64,000 nt of DNA from Sphingobium nicotianae (GCF_018603885.1 NZ_JAHGAW010000006.1:62001-126000), one strand, 5' to 3'. Positions 23,876 through 33,028 are shown, counted from the first letter of the stretch. The notes: generated by a model not told the origin, from the sequence alone. A program made the numbers and translations.

Positions 23876-26752
23876 ATGGCACGCATCGTGAGGCTCCGTA
23901 CGCGGGGCTTGCTGATGATCACGACGGCGATCGGCGCTGTGGGACTGACGGTTGGTCCGGCGCAGGCGCAAGCACTGGCTGAGCCACAGGATGCCCCATC
24001 GGCGGCCGAGGGCGCCAGCGATCAGGACATCGTCGTCACCGCCTCGCGCACGGCCCAGAACGGCCTGCAGGCGCCAACGCCCACGCAGGTGATCGGCGCG
24101 GACGTCATCGCCAAACAGGCGGTGACCACGGTCATGGAGGTGCTCAACCAGAACCCCGCCTTCAAGGCGACCCGCTCGCCCGGCGCCAACGCGACCAATA
24201 CCTCGAGCCCAGCACAGGCCACGGCCGACCTGCGCGCGCTCGGCGGCCAGCGCACGCTGGTGCTGGTTAACGGATCGCGCGTCGTGCCGTTTGCGCCGGC
24301 CAGCAATCTCGGCGTGCCGACCACGACCGACCTCAACCTCTTCCCGACCCTGATGATCGAGCGGGTCGACGTGGTGACCGGCGGCGCCTCGGCGCTCTAC
24401 GGGTCGGATGCGGTCTCGGGCGTAGTCAACCTGCTGATGCGCAAGCAATATGACGGTATCCAGGTCACCGCCCAGGCCGGCATCTCGTCGCGCGGGGACT
24501 ATCGCACGCTGCGCGGCGGCTTCATCGGCGGCCATGATTTCGATGACGATCGCGGCCATATCGTGCTCAGCGCCGACTATTCCGACAACAACGGCGTGGG
24601 CGACATCTATCGACGCGGCTGGGGCCGGGATGAATGGATGATCGTCAGCAACGGCCAGCGCACCACACCGAATACGCCGGGCTTCGGCCAGCCTGCCTTC
24701 ATCCTTGCCAAGAACGTCCACAACAGTCTGGGCGCGGGCGGGGTGATCACCAGCGTCATACCCGGCCTGACCAACATGACCTTCAACAACAACGGGACAC
24801 TGCGCCCATTCCAGAAGGGCTCCATCTTCGGCGGCTCGACGATGATCGGCGGAGAAGGTCGCTCGATCATCACCGACACCGCGCTGGTGCCGGACGTCAC
24901 CCGCTTCACGGCCTATGGCAGCCTCCATTATGAGCTCAGCGATGCCGTCACCGCCTATGTCGAGGGCGGCTATAGCTGGTCCGAGGGCTTCCTGGACGGC
25001 GTCGCCATCCGCCTCACCAGCCAGGCGATCCGGCGCGACAATGCCTTCCTGCCCCCTGCTGTGCTGGCGCTGCTGCCCGCCACGACGCAGAGCTTCAACA
25101 TCAGCAAGATCGCCCATGACGTCGGCATCAATCACTATGATGTGACCAACAAGACGCCGCACGGCGTGGTCGGCTTCGAGGCGGCGCTGGGGGGGGCGTG
25201 GAAGCTCGATGCCCATCTCTCCTACGGCGAAAACCACTACGCCTCGCGCACCAGCGAGAACCCGGTCACCGCCAAGCTCGCCTTCGCCATCGACGCGGTG
25301 AAGGACGCGAACGGCAACATCGTCTGCCGGGGCGTGCGCGACGGGGTCGCGGCGGCGGCGGGCTGCCAGCCGCTCAACCTGTTCGGCGAGGGCAACACCA
25401 GCGCGGCGGCACGCGCCTATATCTGGGGCAATGGCCTCTCCGAGGTGAAATATACCCAGGTATCGGCGGCGGCCAACATCGTCGGCCAGCCTTTCTCGAC
25501 CTGGGCGGGGCCGGTCGCGGTGGCCTTCGGCGGCGAATATCGGCGCGAGACCGAAGCGCTGACTGCCGATGCGGTGGGCGCCGCCAACGGCTTCCTCACC
25601 GCCGGCAACGCCGTGCCCTATTCCGGCGCCTTCGATGTGAAGGAGGGCTATGCCGAGGTCACTGTGCCGCTGGCGGCCGACACGCCGGGGCTAGAGACGC
25701 TCGATGTGAACGGCGCGTTCCGCTATGCCGACTATAGCACGGCGGGCGGCCAGACGGCCTGGAAGCTCGGCGCCGTCTGGGAGCCGATCAAGGGCCTCAA
25801 CTTCCGCGTGGCGCGCTCGCGGGACATTCGCGCGCCCGCGATCAATGAGCTCTACAGCCCGGGCAGCAACGTCACCAACAACGTCACCCTGGTCGTCGAC
25901 GGCGTCACCAAGAATGCCTCGATCCCGCAGAATACCAGTCTCGGCAATCCCAATGTCGGGCCGGAATTCGCGGACACCTGGACGGCGGGCTTCGCCTATA
26001 CCGGCAGCGGGGCGTTGCGCGGCGTCGGCCTCTCGGTCGATTATTACAACATCAAGATCAAGGACGCGATCACCAACCTTTCAACCACGAATATCGCGGC
26101 CCTGTGCGGGGCAGGGGAGACCCAGTTCTGCAACTATTTCACTTATGGGCCGGACACGAGCACGCCCAACCCCAACGACCGCATCCACACCGGCCTCGTC
26201 GCCGGCGCGCTCAATGTCGGCGCCTTCACGCAGGAAGGCATCGACATGACTTTGAGCTACCGCACCACCGCGCCGTTCCTGGGCGAGGACGGGCGCTTCA
26301 CGACCACAGCCAGCGGCACCTATGTGCTGCACGCGCTGGTCGACAGCGGCACCGGCGCGGCGCCGATCGACCGCGTCGGCGAGAATGGCTGGGCGAACCT
26401 CGGCGCGATCCCGCACTTCCGCAGCACGATGACCAACACGTTCGGCGCGAAGCAGTGGGAGCTCTCGTTGCAGACCATCTTCATCAGCGGCGGCGTCCAG
26501 GACGTGACCTACAACACCTCGCCGACCACGACGATCAACGACAACAAGGTGCCGCGGGTCGTCTATTTCAACCTGACCGGCAAGCTCATGGTCGGCGACG
26601 CCCGCAAGTTCGAGCTGTTCTGGGCGGTCAACAACGTGCTGGACAAGGATCCGCCGCCAACCCCCTACATCATCCTCAACGGCCCGGTGAACGGCCAATA
26701 TTACGACAAGGTCGGCCGCAATTTCATGGTGGGTGCGCGCGTCAAATTCTGA
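23876..26752 (+). CDS. TonB-dependent receptor
   Basis: Outer-membrane active transporter of 958 residues. The signal peptide ends near VGPAQAQA; a TonB-box-like DQDIVVTASR follows. The plug domain has ADLRALGGQRTLVLVNGSRVV and the hallmark ERVDVVTGGASALYGSDAVSGVVNLL. The long barrel ends with MVGARVKF, a terminal Phe. Such receptors in sphingomonads import bulky or poorly diffusing carbon sources using energy from TonB-ExbBD. The ATG is preceded by GGGGAG. An intrinsic terminator follows at 26776-26803, so the gene is probably transcribed alone. Confidence 0.93.
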   Translation: MARIVRLRTRGLLMITTAIGAVGLTVGPAQAQALAEPQDAPSAAEGASDQDIVVTASRTAQNGLQAPTPTQVIGADVIAKQAVTTVMEVLNQNPAFKATRSPGANATNTSSPAQATADLRALGGQRTLVLVNGSRVVPFAPASNLGVPTTTDLNLFPTLMIERVDVVTGGASALYGSDAVSGVVNLLMRKQYDGIQVTAQAGISSRGDYRTLRGGFIGGHDFDDDRGHIVLSADYSDNNGVGDIYRRGWGRDEWMIVSNGQRTTPNTPGFGQPAFILAKNVHNSLGAGGVITSVIPGLTNMTFNNNGTLRPFQKGSIFGGSTMIGGEGRSIITDTALVPDVTRFTAYGSLHYELSDAVTAYVEGGYSWSEGFLDGVAIRLTSQAIRRDNAFLPPAVLALLPATTQSFNISKIAHDVGINHYDVTNKTPHGVVGFEAALGGAWKLDAHLSYGENHYASRTSENPVTAKLAFAIDAVKDANGNIVCRGVRDGVAAAAGCQPLNLFGEGNTSAAARAYIWGNGLSEVKYTQVSAAANIVGQPFSTWAGPVAVAFGGEYRRETEALTADAVGAANGFLTAGNAVPYSGAFDVKEGYAEVTVPLAADTPGLETLDVNGAFRYADYSTAGGQTAWKLGAVWEPIKGLNFRVARSRDIRAPAINELYSPGSNVTNNVTLVVDGVTKNASIPQNTSLGNPNVGPEFADTWTAGFAYTGSGALRGVGLSVDYYNIKIKDAITNLSTTNIAALCGAGETQFCNYFTYGPDTSTPNPNDRIHTGLVAGALNVGAFTQEGIDMTLSYRTTAPFLGEDGRFTTTASGTYVLHALVDSGTGAAPIDRVGENGWANLGAIPHFRSTMTNTFGAKQWELSLQTIFISGGVQDVTYNTSPTTTINDNKVPRVVYFNLTGKLMVGDARKFELFWAVNNVLDKDPPPTPYIILNGPVNGQYYDKVGRNFMVGARVKF

Positions 26753-26775
26753 CGGGCGCATCCGTTTCCCTCCTG

Positions 26776-26803
26776 GGGCGCCTCCATGGGGCGTCCTTTT
26801 TTT
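26776..26803 (+). terminator. intrinsic terminator of the TonB receptor gene
   Basis: Stem GGGCGCC (26776-26782) with GGCGTCC (26790-26796), one G-T pair, 7-base loop, followed by seven T residues (26797-26803). It starts 24 bases after the stop codon. Confidence 0.85.
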
Positions 26804-27147
26804 GGGCGCCGAGGACTGTCGGACTGATCGAGAGAGTCGATCGGGGCGCGCGATAATCTTCCGAAGTTCACGAAGGTCACGGTGTGAATTAATTTCTATT
26901 TCGCGAAAACAGGAGGGGGACCCGGACGAGCCGGATCCTGTGATCGAAAAGCGATTATTCATGCTGAGAAAGAACCGGGCTGTCATGGCATCATGGCAGG
27001 GGTGTAGGACAGGGGTTTCCGAAAGCGTGAGTTCCGACCGGTTTGCATCGGTGCGAGGCCATGGGCTCGCGAAAGCGGATTATCGGACGGCGACGTCTTT
27101 ACGGACGGCGGCGTTGTATTCTGTTCGCCGCGCTCTAGGACCGCTGC
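26804..27147. other. intergenic region of lower GC content
   Basis: About 340 bases between the receptor terminator and the hydrolase start. It is visibly less GC-rich than the surroundings (for example GTGAATTAATTTCTATTTCG near 26883) and presumably holds the hydrolase promoter. No gene, RNA or repeat is recognised. Confidence 0.4.
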
Positions 27148-27753
27148 ATGACTAAGACGTTGTTCCTCCCCGGGGCCACTGCCGATGCGTCCTACTGGAG
27201 TGATGTCGCCGACCTGCTCGATGTCGAGGCGATCCATTTTTCGTGGCCGGGCCTCGGGGGTGAAGCACCTGAAGAAGGCATCGAAAGCATCGACGATCTC
27301 GTCCGTCTGGTTCTCGCGGAAATCGATCAGCCGGTGAATATCGTTGCGCAGTCGCTCGGCGGCCTCATTGCGATCAAAGCCATCCTCCAAAAGCCTGAGC
27401 ATATCAACAGGCTGGTGCTGGCGGTGACCTCCGCTGGCGTGCCGGTTGGCGATCTTGGAGGAACAGACTGGCGGCCAAACCACATTCGCCGCTTTCCCAA
27501 TGCACTTCTGCCCCGGTCGCCAGACTGGATGGAAGACACGTCGGTCGATCTATCGGAGCAGATAGCGCTTATCCAGGTTCCAACACTTCTGCTGTGGGGA
27601 AATGAGGACCCGATTAGCCCCGTTGCCGTCGGGGAGCGATTGCATTCGCTTTTCCCGAAATCGGAATTGCGGATCATTTCCGGAGGCCATCACGATCTTG
27701 CCCAAACACATGCGCAATTGGTCGCCGGCTTCATCGCTCAGCACTTCGCCTGA
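27148..27753 (+). CDS. small alpha/beta hydrolase
   Basis: Cytoplasmic hydrolase of 201 residues, short for the fold. It has the oxyanion region LFLPGATADASYW, nucleophile Ser69 in VAQSLGGLIA, acid Asp154 in LLWGNEDPISP and catalytic His in ISGGHHDLAQT (181-182). It resembles minimal alpha/beta hydrolases of the Hydrolase_4/RBBP9-like kind. The start has TAGGA 7 bases upstream. It stands alone, and its codon choice (CGATTGCATTCGCTTTTCCCG and similar) is noticeably less GC-biased than neighbouring genes, hinting at separate acquisition. The substrate is unknown. Confidence 0.82.
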   Translation: MTKTLFLPGATADASYWSDVADLLDVEAIHFSWPGLGGEAPEEGIESIDDLVRLVLAEIDQPVNIVAQSLGGLIAIKAILQKPEHINRLVLAVTSAGVPVGDLGGTDWRPNHIRRFPNALLPRSPDWMEDTSVDLSEQIALIQVPTLLLWGNEDPISPVAVGERLHSLFPKSELRIISGGHHDLAQTHAQLVAGFIAQHFA

Positions 27754-27815
27754 CCGTCGTTGGGTGCACCACCAGACTATGCGGGCTGTTGAAGGCGGAC
27801 GGCCGCTCCCCCCAA

Positions 27816-27837
27816 CCCCTCCCCTGAAGGGGAGGGG
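27816..27837. terminator. hairpin between convergent genes (family B-like half element)
   Basis: Perfect 9-base stem CCCCTCCCC/GGGGAGGGG with loop TGAA, between the convergent hydrolase and SnoaL-like genes. It equals one half of the 14858-14973 repeat. No T tract, so termination is only likely. Confidence 0.5.
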
Positions 27838-27875
27838 CTAAGAGTTGGATTCTCGCCCGTTCCGGTGAGCCACCC

Positions 27876-28322
27876 TCAGCTGAAGTTGAGCTGGTTGCCG
27901 CCCCGGAAGAGGTTGACCAGTTCGCGGCGGGTGCAGAGCCAGCGGCCTGCGGCTTCGTCGTAGCGGAAGGTCTCGGTGGCGCGGCTGATGCGGGTGGGGA
28001 CTTCGCTTTCCAGCGGCGGCTCGCCGTCGACGGCCCAGAGCAGCATGTACCAGTGAGCGGTGGCGCCGCCGGTCTCGTCGAACTCGGCGCGGAAATTGCT
28101 GTAGGCGTGGACGGCGACGCGGGCGCCGCGGTCCTCGCGCCAGCTGTAGAATTTCTGGATTTCCTCGCGGCCTTCGAGGTTCAGCTTGCCGGATTTGTAG
28201 ACGGCTTCGGGCGCGTAATAGTCGGCGGCGTTGCGGCCCCAATTGGTGTCGACGTCATGCCAGAAGTCGGCGAGGCCCATTTCAAGCTCGGCCGTGGCGA
28301 TGGCGCGGTCCCTGCGATTCAT
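27876..28322 (-). CDS. SnoaL-like (NTF2-fold) protein
   Basis: A 148-residue protein of the nuclear-transport-factor-2 fold: an N-terminal helix (DRAIATAELEMGLADFWHDVDTN), then YYAPEAVYKSGKLNLEGREEIQKFYSWRED and beta strands ending in RWLCTRRELVNLF. This pattern is shared by SnoaL_4 proteins, ketosteroid isomerase-like enzymes and the small subunit of ring-hydroxylating dioxygenases. The ATG at 28322 follows GGAGAGACAAGG; the open frame upstream of it overlaps the MFS gene. It lies 64 bases after the MFS gene on the same strand, likely in one operon. It may be an isomerase, hydratase or accessory subunit. Confidence 0.78.
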   Translation of the reverse strand: MNRRDRAIATAELEMGLADFWHDVDTNWGRNAADYYAPEAVYKSGKLNLEGREEIQKFYSWREDRGARVAVHAYSNFRAEFDETGGATAHWYMLLWAVDGEPPLESEVPTRISRATETFRYDEAAGRWLCTRRELVNLFRGGNQLNFS

Positions 28323-28386
28323 CCTTGTCTCTCCGTGATTTGGATCGGGTATTGCGGGCCGGCCGTGAAGCGTGACGCGCGCGCGC

Positions 28387-29775
28387 TCAGCCATGGGCCA
28401 GCGCGGCGCGCTGGATCCTGGGCGCGCCGTTGAGGCTCATCAGCCAGAGCGAGAAGAGGCCGGCCGAGGCGAGCGGCAGGGCGAGCATGGCGAAGATGCC
28501 CGCCGCGCCGAAGCCCTCACTCAGGACGAAGGCGCCGAACAGAGGGGCGAAGATGGAGGCGACGCGGCCCGCGCCATAGGCCCAGCCGACGCCGGTGGCG
28601 CGGTAGCGCGACGGATAGAGCGCCGCGGCGAGGGCGGCGACGCCGGCCTGGCCGCCATGCTGGCACATGCCGAGCATGACCAAGGCGACGAACATCAGCG
28701 GGCCGGGCGCGGTGACGCCGATCAGCGCGCAGCCGAGCGCCGCGGTGAGGAAGGTCGCCACCATCACGCGCTTGAAGCCGAGCCGATCGATGAAGAAGCC
28801 GATCGACAGCGTGCCGAGGACGCCGGCGGTCGTCTCCGTGGCGTTGACGGCGGCGACCATCTGCCAGGAGAGGCCGAGCACTTCCTTGAAGATCGTCGTC
28901 TTCCAGACCCCGGCGGTGATGAAGACGAAGCTCGATATGGTGATGGCCCACATGAGCAGTGTCCTAACGCGCATGTCCGGCCCCAATATCTCGGCGACCA
29001 GCGCTTTGGTGGCGCCGCCGGTTTGGGCTGGGCGGGGTGTCGCGACGATCGTCACCGGCGGGGCGCCGCGCGGCTGCATCGCCCGGGCGAGCGTCTGGAT
29101 CGCGGGATCGTCCGGATTGCGGCCGGCGCGCGCGCGCAGCGATTCCGGCAGGAGGAAATGGACGAGCGGCAGCATGATCGCGGGCAGGGCCGCCGCGATC
29201 CAGAAGGCGCCGCGCCAGCCGAACGGTTCCAGCACGACCGCCTGCATGATCGCGCCGAACAGCGAGCCGAGCATCGTGCCGGAAACGGTGATGGCGCTCA
29301 TCGTGCCGCGCAGACGTTTCGGCGCGGTCTCCGACGCGATGGTGACGAGGATGGGGATCATCGCCGTGCCGCACAGCCCGGCGAAGAAACGCCAGGCCGC
29401 GAAGACCGGCAGCGTGTGGGCGGTGAGGATGCCGAGCGCGGCGACCATCATGCCGGCATAGCAGATGAGCAGGACACGGGGCCGGCCGAGCCGATCGGCA
29501 AAAGGCGGGATCAGGAAGGCGCCGATCAGCATGCCGGTCTGCTGCGCGATCATCGCGGCGGTGACGGCGGCGGGCGCGACGTGGAAATCCTTGGCGAGGA
29601 GCGGCAGAACCCAGCCGACGACATAGAGCTCATAGCCGTCGATCGCGGTCAGCAGCGTGCAGAGGGCGATGACGATGATGTGGAAGCGATTGAGCGCGAG
29701 GCCGTCGACAAACGTGTCGGCGTCCATGGATTGGGGGATCGATGTTGGCATCGAATCCGGTTGCGCGCCCGTCAT
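28387..29775 (-). CDS. MFS transporter, AAHS type
   Basis: Twelve-helix permease of 462 residues with AAHS signatures: LLTAIDGYELYVVGWVLPLL (acidic helix 1), GAFLIPPFADRLGRPRVLL (loop 2-3) and APKRLRGTMSAITVSGTMLG. It probably imports an aromatic carboxylate. The ATG at 29775 is preceded by GGAGGAGAGACAGG; the frame runs on upstream to 29844 without a ribosome site. It is divergent from a MarR regulator and upstream of a SnoaL-like gene. Confidence 0.87.
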   Translation of the reverse strand: MTGAQPDSMPTSIPQSMDADTFVDGLALNRFHIIVIALCTLLTAIDGYELYVVGWVLPLLAKDFHVAPAAVTAAMIAQQTGMLIGAFLIPPFADRLGRPRVLLICYAGMMVAALGILTAHTLPVFAAWRFFAGLCGTAMIPILVTIASETAPKRLRGTMSAITVSGTMLGSLFGAIMQAVVLEPFGWRGAFWIAAALPAIMLPLVHFLLPESLRARAGRNPDDPAIQTLARAMQPRGAPPVTIVATPRPAQTGGATKALVAEILGPDMRVRTLLMWAITISSFVFITAGVWKTTIFKEVLGLSWQMVAAVNATETTAGVLGTLSIGFFIDRLGFKRVMVATFLTAALGCALIGVTAPGPLMFVALVMLGMCQHGGQAGVAALAAALYPSRYRATGVGWAYGAGRVASIFAPLFGAFVLSEGFGAAGIFAMLALPLASAGLFSLWLMSLNGAPRIQRAALAHG

Positions 29776-29833
29776 CCTGTCTCTCCTCCGGCCTGCTCGT
29801 GGACAGGCGCGGGGAATAGAACAGGATGGCAGC

Positions 29834-29879
29834 CAGACTGTCAATCAGGTTTGGTGAACATCGTTTGTCATGAGCAAAC
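29834..29879. promoter_or_regulatory. candidate operators between MFS and marR (site E and a palindrome)
   Basis: AGCCAGACTGTCAATCAGG (29831-29849 region) resembles the motif found upstream of four other genes in the 23-41 kb stretch. Next to it is a perfect palindrome GTTTG-N7-CAAAC (29863-29879) containing TCATGA. Either could bind the adjacent MarR protein. Confidence 0.35.
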
Positions 29880-29928
29880 AGAAACGAGGCCGGGGCGCGG
29901 TTTCACGGCGCACATGAGGGCCGCCGCG

Positions 29929-30495
29929 ATGCTGGACAGCGATGGCGCGATCCGCCATCAAGCAGTCATGGCGAAAACAGCCCATTCCGATGCCAAGACT
30001 TGGGCCGAGCATCCGACGCGCTCGATCCTGAGCCTCGTCAAGCAAGTGCAGTACAAGGCCTATGTGCGGCTGGAGTCCGTGTTCCAGCCGCTCGGCGTGA
30101 CGGCGGTGCAGTTCCGCATCCTGACGACCCTGTCGTCGCGGCCGGGGCTCTCCTCCGCCGAGCTGGCGCGGCTCTACGACGTCAAACCGCAGACGATGAT
30201 CAAGCAGATCGCCCTGCTCGAGGCCAAGGGGCTGATCGGCCGCCGGACCAGCCCGACCAACCGGCGGCTGCTCGAACTGACCCTGACGGAGGAGGGCCAG
30301 GCTTGCCTGAAGCTGTGCCGCACGGGCGCCCAGGCCATGGAGCGCACGCTGCTGGAGCCGCTCGACGAGACCGAGCAGGCGCATCTGCGGGCCATGCTGG
30401 TGACCCTCCTGCAGTCGATGAGCGGCCCCGTCGTGGCGGAGGGCGACGATCCGGATATCGAGGAATTCTCGCGGGTGGGCGTGCAGCGGGTTTGA
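29929..30495 (+). CDS. MarR family transcriptional regulator
   Basis: A winged-helix regulator of about 188 residues. The DNA-binding part reads VTAVQFRILTTLSSRPGLSSAELARLYDVKPQTMIKQIALLEAKGLIGRR..NRRLLELTLTEEG, the classic MarR HTH and wing. Helices before and after it form the dimer interface. Start choice is uncertain: ATGs at 29914, 29929 and 29968 are in frame; 29929 has GAGGG 9 bases upstream. It is divergent from an AAHS transporter. MarR proteins of catabolic clusters are often released by aromatic acids or their CoA esters. A motif shared by several nearby promoters may be its site. Confidence 0.85.
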   Translation: MLDSDGAIRHQAVMAKTAHSDAKTWAEHPTRSILSLVKQVQYKAYVRLESVFQPLGVTAVQFRILTTLSSRPGLSSAELARLYDVKPQTMIKQIALLEAKGLIGRRTSPTNRRLLELTLTEEGQACLKLCRTGAQAMERTLLEPLDETEQAHLRAMLVTLLQSMSGPVVAEGDDPDIEEFSRVGVQRV

Positions 30496-30510
30496 GGTGG
30501 TGACCGACAC

Positions 30511-30604
30511 TCCCCCTCCCGCTTGCGGGAGGGGGCCGGGGGGTGGGCTTTCCGACGTCACCGTCCAGTGCCCACCCCTAACCCCTCCCGCAAGCGGGAG
30601 GGGG
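30511..30604. repeat. palindromic intergenic repeat, family D
   Basis: Two hairpins, TCCCCCTCCCGCTTGCGGGA at the left and ACCCCTCCCGCAAGCGGGAG at the right, form a larger inverted repeat around a GTGGGC/GCCCAC-bearing core. It follows the marR stop by 15 bases and may serve as a terminator. Confidence 0.8.
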
Positions 30605-30688
30605 ACAGACCGTCCGAAACGCCTCGTCTGCCTGACAAGCTTAGGTGCCGCCCATCCCATCCCCCGGTTCACCTCCCCCAAGAAGAGC

Positions 30689-31456
30689 TTGATTGACCGA
30701 TCCGCCGCGAGGCCCGACACGCAGCGGGCCGTGCTGACGCTCGCCCTCGCCCTCGTCGCTGCCCTTTACGCCTCGGTCGGGCAGGCGGGGGGCACGGGTT
30801 ATCTGGCGGTCATGGGCATCGCGGGGATCGATCCTGCCGTGATGAAGCCGACGGCGCTGGCGCTCAACGTGTTGGTCGCGGCGATCGCCACGTTCCATTT
30901 CTGGCGGGCCGGGCGCTTCTCGTGGCGGTCCTTCTATCCGTTCGGCGTGCTCGGCTTTCCCTTCTCGCTGATCGGCGGGGCAATCAACCTGCCGGCTCAT
31001 GTCTATTATCCGGTGGTCGGCGCGCTGCTGCTGGCGGCCTCGGGCCAGATGATGCGCGCGGCGCTGGCCGGGGCGATGCCGGAGTTGGCGCCGCGGAATC
31101 CGCCCTTCGTGCCCGCGTTGCTGGTCGGCGCCTGTATCGGCCTGCTCTCGGGGATCACCGGGACCGGCGGAGGCATCTTCCTGGCGCCGGTCATCCTGAT
31201 GACGCGCTGGGTCGAGATGCGCCGGGCCGTCGCGGTGACCGCCGCCTATAATCTGCTCAACTCCGCCGCTGCCCTCGCGGGCAGCTATGCCACGCTGAAC
31301 CGGCTGCCGGCGGCGCTGCCGCTGTGGCTGCTGGTCACGGCGATCGGCGCGACGGCGGGGGCCATCGTGGGCAGCCGCCATGTGCCGGAGCGGCCGATGC
31401 GCCTCCTGCTCGCGCTGATCCTGCTCGCCGCGGCGCTCAAGATGCTGCTCGCCTGA
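30689..31456 (+). CDS. TauE/SafE-family membrane permease
   Basis: Inner-membrane protein of about 255 residues with roughly eight hydrophobic segments in two homologous halves: YASVGQAGGTGYLAVMGIAG and GLLSGITGTGGGIFLAPVILM, the paired Gly-rich motifs of the sulfite exporter TauE/SafE family (PF01925). The family moves sulfite, sulfoacetate or other small organic anions. The coding frame runs through the preceding repeat, so the true start must lie after 30605; TTG at 30689 or GTG at 30731 are candidates, and neither has a strong ribosome site. Substrate not determinable. Confidence 0.8.
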   Translation: MIDRSAARPDTQRAVLTLALALVAALYASVGQAGGTGYLAVMGIAGIDPAVMKPTALALNVLVAAIATFHFWRAGRFSWRSFYPFGVLGFPFSLIGGAINLPAHVYYPVVGALLLAASGQMMRAALAGAMPELAPRNPPFVPALLVGACIGLLSGITGTGGGIFLAPVILMTRWVEMRRAVAVTAAYNLLNSAAALAGSYATLNRLPAALPLWLLVTAIGATAGAIVGSRHVPERPMRLLLALILLAAALKMLLA

Positions 31457-31523
31457 CCGGTCGCTCACGCTCCGATCGCCACAAAGCCCTTTACATCATG
31501 CGCACCTCATGACAGCAAGGCTG

Positions 31524-31545
31524 TTATAAGCTTGGCTGTCAAATA
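31524..31545. promoter_or_regulatory. candidate MarR-type motif (site C)
   Basis: TTATA-N10-TCAAATA with interior AGCTTGGCTG, 30 bases upstream of the LLM start codon. It shares the AAGCYWGGCTG core with sites at 29834, 33484 and 40386. Confidence 0.4.
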
Positions 31546-31574
31546 GGCCGCCGAGTCTGAGAGGAGATGCGATC

Positions 31575-32876
31575 ATGCAGTTCGGGCTCTTTTACGAACA
31601 TCAGTCGCCGGCGCCGTTCACCGCCGAGGGGGACCACCGGATCTTCCAGAATGCGCTGGACGAGCTCGAGCTCGCCGACGCGCTGGGCTATGATTATGCC
31701 TGGCTGGTCGAGCATCATTTCCTCGAGGAATATTCGCACAGCTCCGCGCCCGAGGTGTTCCTGGGCGCGCTCAGCCAGCGGACCAAGCGCATGCGCCTCG
31801 GCCATGGCATCTGCGTGATGCCGCCGGCGATCAACCATCCCGTCCGCGTCGCCGAGCGCATCGCGACGCTCGACCTGCTCTCGGGTGGCCGCATCGACTG
31901 GGGCACCGGCGAGAGCGGCACCGCGCTGGAGCTGGAGGGCTTCAATGTCGATGTCGACCGCAAGAAGGACATGTGGCGCGAGGCGACCGAGCAATGCGCC
32001 AACATGCTGACGATGACGCCCTATCCCGGCTATGAGGGCGAGTTCTTCTCGATGCCGACGCGCAACATCGTGCCCAAGCCGCTGCAGAAGCCGCACCCGC
32101 CGCTCTGGGTCGCCTGCTCGCGGCGCGACACGATCCTGCACGCGGCGCGCAACGGCATGGGCGCTTTGGTCTTCGGCTTCGCCGCGCCGGAGCAGGCGGG
32201 GCAGTGGGTCCAGGACTATTACGACATCATCAAGTCCGACGAGTGCGTGCCGATCGGCCATGCGGTGAACGCCAACTTCGCGATCGTGACGGCGCTCAGC
32301 GTCCATGAGGACGAGCAGGAGGCGATCCGGCGCGGCTCGCAGGGGTTCAAGTTCTTCGGCTATTCGCTCGGTTATTATTCCTCGTTCGGCGAGACGAAGC
32401 CTGGCGATTCAAAGGTCTGGGAGACATTCCTCAAGGCCGAGGACAAGATCGCCGACAATCATGGCAACGGCGGCATCGGCACGCCCGAGCAGGTCTATGA
32501 GCATTGCAAGGGCTATGCGGACGTCGGCGTCGACCAGATCATCTTCGTCCAGCAGACCGGGCCGGCCAATCACGAGCATATCATGCAGTCGCTGGATCTG
32601 TTCGCGAAGACGACCATGCCGAGGCTGAAGGCGGACGAGGAGAAGCGGCTCGCCGACAAGGAGGCGGAGTTGGCGCCCTATGTCGCGGCCGCCCTGGCCC
32701 GGAAGAAGACGATGGCGCCGCTGCCTGTCGACGAGATCGCGCCGGTCACCTCCTTCGGCCAGCGCAAGAAGGATGCCGGTGCCTATGTGAACTTCCGCTC
32801 CGATCGCGGTGGCGGCGTCGCGGTGGTGCCGGACGATCCGCTCGCGCCGGTGGCGAAGGATCCGGCGGCGGCATGA
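31575..32876 (+). CDS. luciferase-like (LLM) flavin-dependent monooxygenase
   Basis: A 433-residue member of the bacterial-luciferase family, longer than the usual 330-390. It starts MQFGLFYEHQSP and has YAWLVEHHFLEEYSHSSAPEVFLGAL, RLGHGICVMPPAINHPVRVAERIATLDLLSGGRIDWGTG and the barrel segments GTPEQVYEHCKGYADVGVDQIIF. The extra residues form a charged C-terminal extension (from about 350). It needs FMNH2 or FADH2 from a reductase that is not encoded nearby. A MarR-type motif lies just upstream. It could perform a hydroxylation, Baeyer-Villiger or ring-opening step; no substrate can be named. Confidence 0.88.
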   Translation: MQFGLFYEHQSPAPFTAEGDHRIFQNALDELELADALGYDYAWLVEHHFLEEYSHSSAPEVFLGALSQRTKRMRLGHGICVMPPAINHPVRVAERIATLDLLSGGRIDWGTGESGTALELEGFNVDVDRKKDMWREATEQCANMLTMTPYPGYEGEFFSMPTRNIVPKPLQKPHPPLWVACSRRDTILHAARNGMGALVFGFAAPEQAGQWVQDYYDIIKSDECVPIGHAVNANFAIVTALSVHEDEQEAIRRGSQGFKFFGYSLGYYSSFGETKPGDSKVWETFLKAEDKIADNHGNGGIGTPEQVYEHCKGYADVGVDQIIFVQQTGPANHEHIMQSLDLFAKTTMPRLKADEEKRLADKEAELAPYVAAALARKKTMAPLPVDEIAPVTSFGQRKKDAGAYVNFRSDRGGGVAVVPDDPLAPVAKDPAAA

Positions 32877-32900
32877 TGCGGGGGGGAGGTCAACTCCCCG

Positions 32901-33028
32901 CCCGTTCGTCCTGAGTAGGGGCTGAGCTTGTCGAAGACCCGTATCGAAGGACCGTGCATGGCCCTTCGATACGGGTCTTCGCTACACTGCCTTCGGCAGC
33001 TACTCAGCCCCTACTCAGGACGAACGGG
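32901..33028. repeat. palindromic intergenic repeat, family A (copy 2)
   Basis: Perfect 25-base inverted ends: the left arm begins CCCGTTCGTCCTGAGTAGGG (32901) and its complement ends at 33028. Inner facing arms GACCCGTATCGAAGG and CCTTCGATACGGGTC make a second stem. It is between the convergent LLM and CMD genes and shares its ends with 12057-12194. Confidence 0.88.

Noticed and set aside
28372..29913. Upstream extension of the MarR reading frame covering more than 500 extra codons
   Set aside because: The extension is antisense to the MFS transporter and has shadow-frame composition; the MarR domain starts after 29914.
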